Positions 55,801 to 64,000 of a DNA stretch of 64,000 nt are shown here, one piece after another. The stretch lies in contig NBIV01000060.1 in NCBI GenBank assembly GCA_003194525.1, positions 277,265-341,264 of the forward strand, written 5' to 3'. Origin of the DNA: Gracilariopsis chorda. Lineage: Eukaryota > Rhodophyta > Florideophyceae > Gracilariales > Gracilariaceae. The notes beneath the pieces were generated by a model. That model did not search any database, was not told the origin of the DNA, and saw only the letters and a program-made list of their open reading frames with translations. Position 1 is the stretch's first letter; every line of letters starts with the position of its first letter. Position numbers and translations under genes: made by a program.

Positions 55801-58800
55801 CCATGAACTGCAACTCGGAACGGAATCGCATTGAGTACTTACAGAACGTTGTATTTGGCCACCCTTGGGCTCTAGATGCCTGTGGTAGAGCCATTGTGGG
55901 ACTGATTAGCTCTCAAGAACTCTATAGACAGTTGGAAGCCGAAGTTCAAATGAGTCAAAAGGAGAAAATCGGTCGTATGTGAGATCAAAAGAGTCTTGCG
56001 TTACACTTACCCTCCACCGATGATTTCCAAAACCTCGACATGATTGAAGCCTTTTATGCCGGCCAAGCGCGATACCTACTCCATCCGCGTTCCAAACGCC
56101 GGACAAAATTTCGTCAATCCAAAAGCAGACAACTTTTTTAATTGTGGTAAATTCGGGCATGTCATTGCCGAACGCAGGCAACACAAGGACCTCACCAACA
56201 ATACGGCCACCCGTGTGCAGTACTTGCCACGCAATGGCTGCAAGGATCAGAATAAGGCTTTGAAACGCGTTCTGTATGAAATCTGCCAACAGCTCAAAGT
56301 GGCAAGTGATTCGGATGATTTCGAAAGCGCGGAAACATTGTCTGCTTGCAATGGCCAGGCAGATATTAATGCATACTACGAAAAATCAGATGCTTCCGAA
56401 TATTTCTTTATGTCGCATTTTGGAGCACAAAGTGCAGACTACTCTCTCTCGAACTGCCTTGAGTATTTTCAGTTGAGGGTACCAATGATTTCTGCCGTAT
56501 TGCTCCTCCCAAGCAGTAGAAGAAGAAAGGACCAGACAAGTCCTCCACTGGTTCAACTCAATTCATTCGTATTTTTACGCACAAGCAAGCACGTTACAGT
56601 TGCCAAAGGCCTCGTTTGAACCTTTTTGACATTCACAACGTGAAGATAGGTTTATTCGACAGAAAACGACGCGAATTTCAGGGTGCATTTCCGGACTCTG
56701 GCGCACAGTAATCATTAGTAAGAAAGCAACAGACCAAAGCGTATTGTAAACTTGTAGGTGTTCTATTTGAGCTGAAAAACTCCAACAAAGCTTTTAAATT
56801 TGGAGATGGCGGATACTACAGCCAAAGAACTATGCAAGTACGCATTCCGTGACCTGGAAGCACTTTCCTTCCACTAGAAATTGAGATTGTTGACCCCTCC
56901 GTACCTCTCCTAATTGGTCTAAGTACTTTGGACCTACACGCTCTTGTACCAGACAACTTGAACAACATTTTATTCAACAAAACGTTCAAATGGTGGATAC
57001 CAATCACGCAGAAAATCGGTCATGTCTACTTAGAATGGAATTTTTCTGAGATTACTTACACCAAGCATGAACTCCAAAAATTGCATATGCACTTCTACCA
57101 TCCAAGCCCAAATAAGCTTTTCAACTTGATCCCCGGAGCAAATCCAGAAAATGCCACACCCAAGACCAGAACACTCATCGAGCGTATTTCAAAATCATGT
57201 GCCACGTGCCAACATTTTACAACTCGGCTACAGTCCTTCCAAGTATCCATTCCAGGCAAAATAATATTCAACAGTGACATTGCTTTGGATCTTATGTTTT
57301 TATATAAACTGCCAGTTTTACAAGTTTTTGATACACAAACGCACTTCACTTCTGCAGTATTCTTAAAAATTCAAACCATAGAAGCAATCTGGTGTGCATT
57401 TCTCAGTTCTTTGGCAATCTCATACACCGGCTATCTATACAGGATGACACTGAATAGAGCCAGAAAATTCACATCCGCCCAATGGAAAGAACTTTCAAGC
57501 ATGGCTGGAATCACCTTAGAATTCTCAGGCGTTGGGAGTCATAATTCCCGTAGACCTGGTGAAAAATACCATAAACTCGTAGGTCGTATCTACCAAAAGA
57601 TTCGATACAGCGAGCCCGATGTCCCTATCACCTTAGCCCTTCGACTTGCTGTAAAGGCTATGAACCATAAAATTAATGCAAAAGTACTTGTACCTTCACT
57701 ACTTGTATTTGGAGTTCTTTCTCGTGTTCCACTGTTTAGCACAGAACTTCCAAACCATGTAAAGCGAGTGGGAGCGCTTTAAATCGCGCTCAATGAGATC
57801 GAAACAATCACTTTGGAACTTCGATTGCGCCGTGTAATCGTCGCTCGCATTTCATCTGCCGCTTCGACAAACTTGAAAGTTGGACAAGAAGGTTTATTTT
57901 AACGAGAAGATTTGTAGCCAATAAAATGGACTGGACCCTACAAAATCGTAAGAACTGATAACAAACAAGTCTTCATCAATCGCAATGGCGAAACAGTCCG
58001 ACATTATATTGCGTAAGTCAAAACTTTTAATCGTGACGAACAAATGAACAACCTTCATACTTGTCTCTAACCAATACCTCCTAGTGATTATGAACTCTAT
58101 GATGTTCAAATCGCTGGGGTTCTAGGTACTTTCGATAACCCTCGGAGCCTATCAGGATTCAGTGAAGCCAAACCGAAAGCTGTGGTAGGATTAATATCTC
58201 GATCAACGTGCAAACTCATTAGACAAGAAGAAGTGTAAGAAGACGCCCATGTTCTAACTGCCCGTTTTGTGCTCGTCATTGAAAATCCAGAAGCTGATGA
58301 AGAGATATTCAAAGCCAGATTTGTCACTCAAGGGAACAAATATCCAGAAAAAGCTATTCTAGTGCACAATTCGCCTAATCTAAGACAATATTCAACACGA
58401 AGTCTCGTCACCGTTGCCACTATTCTTGTACATATAGTATGGAACACAGATGTTCGTCCAGCATACTTCTAATCCGAACAAAAGCTCATAGGTAAAGTAT
58501 ACCTGAAGCCTTTAAAAGAACTGTAGCTTCCAGCAAACATGTGGTTGGAACTTCTCCGCCCTCTTTACGGACTTTCAGATTCTAGAAACTATTGGTACAG
58601 AACAGTAACCACTCATTCGAAACAAGACCTAGGAATGAAACTGACGAAAGGAGATCTGTCACTGTTTATGAAACACGAACCGTCAAAGCTCATTCGTATA
58701 ACGCGTGTTTACGTAGATGACCTCCTTTAGTGCAGAACCAATCAATTCCTGCAACAGCCAAAGCTCACCATTCAGTCGTTTGAATCAAATGACTTAGAAA

Positions 58801-59638
58801 TGGATTCCTCCATATTTGCAGGGGTTAGAGTACGCACAACCAATAACGGATTTTGATTAAGTCAGAAGCATTATGCCAAACGATTGTGAATTCTCCCAAA
58901 AGATCGCACATTCTCCAATTGCCATTCATTGAGACTATAACTCACTTGCTTGTTGACTCACACGCAACCAAATATTTGCTGTGCTGTCAACATGGCTGGT
59001 CAAGATACGGAAGAATCTTTTTCAAATGAAAATGTGGAAAACATCAACAAAGTCGTAACACATACTCAGCAAAGTCAAAATGTGAGTCCGAAACATGTTA
59101 AACTTGATGTCAATTTACTTTGCCTCAAGGTATACTCTGATTCATCATTTTCCAACAATGCAGAAAACTCACCTCAGATCCGATTCATATAATTCTAGTG
59201 CACGTCTTTGACAACTGCATTGTTCTTCTTTTCTCAAGGCACAAAAGCTGGTGTGTTACCAGATCAGTTTTAGGACGAGAACTATACCCATTTGCAAATG
59301 AATTCGATATACTTCAGGTTCTCAAAAATGGCTTTGAGTCAATAATCGGGAAGAAAATGTCAATCATAATGCTTACTGACCCAAAGATTATATTCGATTT
59401 AATGACAAAAATCTCATCGACATCTGAAAAGGGACTAATGATCGATATTTTAGCAGTTCGTGAAGCCTTCTCGAACCATGACATATCTGATGTGGGATAT
59501 GCCACTTCTGACAACAACCCCGCCGATTCCTTCAAAAACGTTAAGAACTTCGATGCCTTTCACCCCAATTTATTTACCTTCAAACGCATTTTAGATAGTC
59601 AAAAATTAGGTATACGTAATTCTATGCGAGATTTGTAA
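55801..59638 (+). pseudogene. Ty1/copia element, 3' four-fifths (gag, PR, IN, RT, RNase H), decayed
   Basis: The gag C-terminus (55801-56630) has a ruined zinc knuckle (FNCGKFGHVIAER). Protease near 56688-56930 keeps FPDSGA and PLEIEIVDPSVPLLIG. Integrase 56928-57780 has HMHFYHPSPNKLF...CATCQ. RT 58269-58735: FKARFVTQG, WLELLRPLYGLSDSRNYWYR, VYVDDLL. RNase H 59100-59638: VYSDSSFSNN, TRSVLGRELYPFANEF, MLTDPKIIFDL, NNPADSFK. The order PR-IN-RT-RH is diagnostic of Ty1/copia. Many stops. AT-rich compared with the chromoviruses. Without A and B the element is about 5 kb, a normal copia length. Confidence 0.85.
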
Positions 59639-60035
59639 CGAATGCAAAAAGAGAAGGGAATGAGAGAATATAAGTATTCTCACCGTTCTTGTCAGAAAAT
59701 AGGACAAAAAGCGATGGAACAGACCATCTCATCATCTTTTTGAATAGTGAGAAAGCGTTTTGCCTTATCATCATCACTAAAGATGGTGATATGGCCTGCT
59801 TACAATGCCACATGCATTGCTGCGTGCATCTAGCCTAGTCCAAGGACCACGAGTAGCATCTTCCTCTCTTTGCTATAACAGGGGGAAAATAGAGGGCAAC
59901 CCCGGTCTCTGTTCTCAAGCAACTTCCCTCCAACTTCTTCAAGTTGTGATTAAGCAAAGGAATCTCTCTTTTTTGGCCATTTCGAGCTATCGCTTCAGGC
60001 CGCCCCTCTTTTGAAACGTATTATTTCACTACAGA
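59639..60035 (+). repeat. probable copia 3' LTR and polypurine tract
   Basis: A purine run (AAAAAGAGAAGGGAATGAGAG, about 59649-59669) follows the RNase H stop, as expected before a 3' LTR. About 370 bp of non-coding sequence then runs to the start of the subtelomeric-gene homology. No partner LTR remains because the 5' end of the element is lost at 14.54 kb, so limits are approximate. Confidence 0.4.
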
Positions 60036-61400
60036 AAGTGAATGTCGGCCTCTAAAATACCAATTAACATGATAGAAACGAAAAAACAGGGCCAATTACT
60101 CCAAGCAAGTGGAACCAAAATCATTTTGGTATTTTTGACTTGGTTTTCACAAGTATGGCAGTTTGTTCGTACTATCAATTGTAGAATTAGATCGTCATCC
60201 ACAGTCCTATTCCTACATAAGTAAAGGTATGAGAAGGTAAACTTGAATTCTCTCTGCTGCTGTGGAAGGTTTGGTGCTATGGCAGAAAGCGAAACATTGC
60301 AATATGCAGCCAGATCCGTCTCAATGTTCTTATTGTCAATCAAAATCTTCGGCATTGACGAATTTATTACACGGATACCCATTATAAACAGACTGCACAT
60401 TTTACAAAGCCGCCTTCTATTGCTTGCTTGGAACAATTACCACCTTCTTGGCACTTACAATGCCATCTTGAACACTACCAATCCACTCAAACATACCTGA
60501 ATAATGTCTTTCAGACCATTTTACTCTTTTAAATCGTTCAATATCATCATTTGCTTCGCAAATATTGGAGTATGTGACTTGTTCATTCCACTGCATTTTA
60601 TTTCACACAATTCCTGAATTGAGCTTTAAATTTTCCGTAAAGAAAAGTCAGAGATTCGCCCTTCATTTATACAGTCATCAAAACAAAGACTATTACATTT
60701 AAAGATACAAAGAATAGAGAAAATACACACATTTGCAGAGATTCAGCTTTTAGCGTATCTTCTGATACCATTTGAAGGTCTTTGGTTACGTTGTGATCAT
60801 TGAGCTTGTAATAAGCTGATTTTGCCGTTGCCAATGCCTCATTCATTCCAGCATAACATGCTGCAGCCCACGCTTCCCTAAATTCAGAATCTACCAGATG
60901 CTCTGCAGTGCCGAGAAGCTTTAAAGCATACTCATTTTGCAACTTCTTAGTTGCTTTCGCTTTCCTAGGCAATGGGCTAGGAGCCAACATGGCATTAGAG
61001 AAAGCCGAAAACTTCGATCCTGTAAGTATTAAGAATGATTGTTTTATCGAAGCAAAATGAACCTTACTTACATTTTTCTGATATCTTAATGCACACAGCT
61101 CTGAGCTCGAGACCCGTAAGTCCTTACTATTACTTCAATCTTCTTCTTTTTTGGAAAAACCGTAACATTTGAGTTCAGAAATAGATGAATGTTGTCTTCA
61201 TGCTCCAAACCCCTAGCTCCTTGCAGAGTCCAGGAAGACCCCATCGCATACTGATATCCATTCCGTACAAACAAGAACACAGAATCAGTTTCTGTGGATA
61301 TCTTGAACAGATATTCCCGTCTATTAGGGAGGAATAACTATATGCAGCACAGGTACCAAACAGAGTCCTAAGTTAGCGAAGAAAAAGTTAGAAATCTGAC
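60036..61400 (-). pseudogene. subtelomeric multi-exon gene, longer copy
   Basis: On the - strand a reading LPNRREYLFKISTETDSV, FLFVRNGYQYAMGSSWTL, then NIHLFLNSNVTVFPKKKK (61320-61130) is followed by an intron with consensus ends at 61071-61020, then GSKFSAFSNAMLAPSPLPRK, LVDSEFREAWAAACYAGMNE, ATAKSAYYKLNDHN (61019-60780), the Cys-rich block (VCIFSILCIFKCNSLCFDDC) and the MNKSHTPIFAKQ region. Later exons contain a stop and frame changes, so it may be decayed. The C-terminal half is shared with 13680-14526. No family recognised. Confidence 0.5.
61020..61071 (-). other. 52-nt spliceosomal intron
   Basis: Sense-strand ends are GTAAGTAAGG and TTAATACTTACAG. The flanking exon below it is a 107-codon open frame. 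It shows that genes of this organism can carry very short introns. Confidence 0.55.
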
Positions 61401-61570
61401 TTCATTTCGAAACGGAATGAGAGCTATACAACTACATGCGCTCGCTCTGCTTTCTGATTTTATATAAAAAAAACTTTAAAAGCTCTTATTGCATTCCATC
61501 TATTTATCGTCTTCTCGGATATTGCAACTTCCTCTATCACTGTGTCATCTGCACCCTTATAGTAGTGTTG
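61401..61570. other. spacer
   Basis: Nothing recognisable; transition to the repeat zone. Confidence 0.3.
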
Positions 61571-62660
61571 CATGTAAGTGTGGGTTTGCGCTTGGTTTTG
61601 AGGGGTGTCGGCAAGCGCTTAGTTTTGACGCAAAACGATGAACGAGTGGTGGAATCGCTGTATGTACGTTTTTCATGCCTTCAGTGGATGACGAAGCGCT
61701 GTGCGACGGTTATGAAACAAACGCTTGAGCTCAAAAAACCTGGCTAAATATTATAGAATGCTTGGTTCGGCTAAAAGCCAAGCGCATACATCAAAAAATT
61801 AGGATTTCACATCGCCGTTTGCGCTTGGTTTTAGGCATATATGGCACGTGCCGCGTGCATGTCGTGTAAGTAGCGTAGTTGGGCGCATATTTAAAGGTTT
61901 AGCGCGCCAATACAGGGTGCCCCAGCGCTTGGTTTTAGCCATGATTTGTCAGAGCCTTGTAGGAAGGTCCTGAAAGTGCGCGCGCGCGCATATGTGCGTG
62001 TCGGAGGCTTTGGAAGGATGGTTTCTGAGCTGGTTTGGCAAGGTTTGGTCGCATGCTCCATGCGCTTGGTTTTAGCCAGCTTTTCGCAGACCAAGCGCGT
62101 GGGATGTTTTTTGGCTCATTTGTAGAATGTGGGAAAGCGCTTGGTTTTGGACTGGCTTGCAGAAACCAAGCAACACTTCAATATTTTGCACATTGTACAA
62201 ATGTACGAAAGCGCTTGGTTTTGGACACATTTGCTAAAAGTAAACATTTCGGGCATGTTTATGCACATTCGGCAAATGATCGAAAGCGCTTGGTTTTGGG
62301 CACATTCACTCAACCTAGCAGTGCGGGGTTTTTTTCGCACATCGTAAAAATATGCGAAAGCGCTTGGTTTTAGGCCGTTTAGGTGCGAGACCAAGCAAAG
62401 CGTGTATTTTTTTGCACATTGTACAAGACTGCAAAAGCGCTTGGTTTTTGCAACATTTGCTAAAACCATGCAACGCAGGCATGTTAACGCATATTGTGCA
62501 AAAGGGCGAAAGTGCTTGGTGTTGAAGAGATTTGTGGAAACCAAGGAATGCGTTTTTTAAATGTCTGACAAATGTTTAGGGGTTTGTAGTACTGGTCATA
62601 TTTGGCCAAACGAAGCATTGCGGGCATGTTTACGCACATGGAACAAATGAGACGAAGCAG
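61571..62660. repeat. subtelomeric ~75-bp hairpin repeat array
   Basis: The core AGCGCTTGGTTTT recurs at 62136, 62210, 62285, 62359, 62436 and (as AGTGCTTGG) 62511, a period of 74-77 bp, with looser copies at 61587, 61610, 61830, 61924 and 62061. Many units also hold the reverse complement AAACCAAGC 15-25 nt later, so each can fold into a stem. Because units are close to multiples of 3, frames stay open on both strands (e.g. 62116-62544 -), but these look like by-products of the repeat. Confidence 0.8.
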
Positions 62661-63423
62661 ACTTTTATCAGGGAGCCTCCGAGAAAGAATGAAGAGCGTT
62701 GATATTAAAAATTAGGGGTTTCAAATCTAGCGGTTTATACTTTGGTGTTCTTAGCATTAAGAAAGGTTTTATGTTATTGTAAGAACCTCCATATTAAAGT
62801 TTATGGTTTTTAAATGTAAGGGTGTTTACGGGAATATATTAGCATTAGGAAATGTTATATATTATTGTATTCCCTTGATATGGCCATGTTAGGAGGTTTT
62901 AGTTGTTTTAGGTGCAGTTGGAGAAGAACAGGAGAAGTACAAAATTTTTGTATGGAGGTACCGTGGGGGGGTTAAAACTGATAAGAATATTTTCCGTATT
63001 AGGGGTTTTTGGGAGCAGGGATGTCGTTTTAAAGGATTAGCGCTACAGGGTGTGAGGGTTGTATATTTGTTCGCTCGGCAAGGTTTTAGCCGCTTCCGTC
63101 CTGGTAAGCTGCACTTTTCATGATTATGGATGTGTCACAGTATTAAAGGTTGGACTTTGAATAATGAAAATTGCAAGATGTAAAAAAATCGTGTATATGG
63201 CCTAGGTCTCTAGACGTAGAAATATGTGATTGGGACGTCTGAGGGGTTTTTGTAAACGTTATTTTTCGTCTTAGTGTGTTTTGGTGATTTATGTTCCGTG
63301 GAGGGGAGTGTGAATGTTTTTAAAAAAATTGTGAGTGGCCGTACACTTAAGAAATGCAAGTTGTACTCAATTTCTGTATTTAGGGGTTTTGTTTTAGGGG
63401 CGTTTTTGCAATTGGGTCTAGGC
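62661..63423. other. telomere-associated T/G-rich sequence
   Basis: Contains scattered single telomere-like units (e.g. TTAGGGGTTTTTGG near 63000, AGGGGTTTTTG near 63243) and no supported gene. Probably eroded telomere or subtelomere. Confidence 0.5.
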
Positions 63424-64000
63424 GTTTTAGGGGTTTTTAGGGTTTTTAGGGGTTTTTAGGGGTTTTAGGGGTTTTTTTTTTTTTTTTTTTTGGGGTTTTT
63501 AGGGGTTTTTAGGGGTTTTAGGGGTTTTTTAGGGGTTTTTAGGGGTTTTTTAGGGGGTTTTTAGGGGTTTTTAGGGGTTTTTAGGGGATTTTTTTAGGGG
63601 TTTTTTTTTTTTTTTAGGGGTTTTTTTTTTTTTTTAGGGGTTTTTAGGGGTTTTTAGGGGTTTTTTTTAGGGTTTTTAGGGGTTTTTAGGGGTTTTTAGG
63701 GTTTTTAGGGGTTTTTTTTTTTTTTAGGGTTTTTAGGGGTTTTTAGGGGATTTTAGGGGTTTTTAGGGTTTTTTTAGGGGTTTTTAGGGGATTTTTAGGG
63801 GTTTTTTAGGGGTTTTTAGGGGATTTTAGGGGTTTTTAGGGGTTTTTAGGGGTTTTTTTAGGGGTTTTTAGGGGTTTTTAGGGGTTTTTAGGGGTTTTTT
63901 TTTAGGGGTTTTTAGGGTTTTTAGGGGTTTTTAGGGGTTTTTTTTTTAGGGGTTTTTTAGGGGTTTTTTAGGGGTTTTTAGGGGTTTTTAGGGGTTTTTT
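63424..64000 (+). repeat. telomere array, (T)4-7AGGGG
   Basis: Continuous units dominated by TTTTTAGGGG with T4, T6-T8 and occasional longer T runs (20 T at 63472-63491) and a few AGGG units. The G-rich strand reads towards the right edge, as at a right-hand chromosome end. Length variation may be partly base-calling error in homopolymers or true slippage by telomerase. Confidence 0.9.

Noticed and set aside
13680-60840. The duplicated segments at 13.7-14.5 and 60.0-60.8 kb as copia LTRs
   Set aside because: They flank the copia element directly, but they carry gene-like sequence, a longer gene continues beyond the right copy, and the left copy ends in telomeric units rather than TG/CA ends.
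62116-62544. 142-codon - strand frame with repeated QNQALS..C..MC
   Set aside because: It is produced by the ~75-bp repeat; unit length near a multiple of 3 keeps frames open on both strands. No start, promoter or homology.
1-64000. tRNA, rRNA, CRISPR or bacterial operon signals
   Set aside because: None seen. Only a primer-binding match to a tRNA 3' end inside the LTR elements; the rest of the window is eukaryotic in character.

Overview
The window is a chromosome arm end from a microbial eukaryote. The last ~580 bases are a (T)nAGGGG telomere array, so the right edge is, or is next to, a chromosome terminus. Eukaryotic signs are TATA-box promoters, a 52-nt GTAAGT...TTACAG intron, an eIF2B-epsilon gene, an organelle-type polynucleotide phosphorylase and several eukaryotic transposon classes. 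An alga or other protist is plausible, but I cannot name the species. Genes look intron-poor. I saw no tRNA, rRNA or CRISPR.

Layout. 1-13.6 kb is gene-poor. It holds 3' ends of a LINE family (four tails, one with an RNase H remnant), a foldback repeat, a small secreted cationic-tail protein (2.85-3.39 kb), a type II membrane protein (10.4-11.7 kb) with a paralogous relic beside it, and an unidentified broken gene (8 kb). 13.7-14.5 kb is a truncated copy of a gene found again at 60-61.4 kb; it stops exactly at an interstitial telomeric repeat (14527-14542).

14.5-60 kb is one nested transposon stack. A decayed ~5-kb Ty1/copia element on the + strand (14.55-15.35, 44.26-44.29 and 55.8-60.0 kb) was hit twice, 25 bp apart, by related chromoviruses (Ty3/gypsy) lying on the - strand. 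Element B (44294-55800) has a perfect CCATG target duplication and LTRs roughly 85% alike. Element A (15358-44263) has 827-bp LTRs roughly 95% alike and a GTGTC/GTTTC duplication. Each chromovirus also carries a long antisense ORF between its 3' LTR and the end of pol. Element A was then split inside gag by a 17.2-kb insertion (25919-43093, ATTT duplication). Without the insert A is ~11.7 kb, matching B at 11.5 kb.

The 17.2-kb insert is the most unusual part. It carries a TNP2/CACTA-type transposase with a divergent companion gene, a possible second (ISXO2/Merlin-like) transposase relic, a ~243-bp tandem array at one end, and copies of two housekeeping genes: organellar PNPase (two in-frame TAA codons, otherwise open) and eIF2B-epsilon (two frameshifts and a TAG). 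The eIF2B block is bracketed by a 117-bp direct repeat. The simplest reading is a large transposon, or serial insertion, that picked up host genes which are now decaying.

60-64 kb is subtelomere: a multi-exon gene relic, a ~75-bp hairpin repeat array built on AGCGCTTGGTTTT, T/G-rich telomere-associated sequence, then the telomere.
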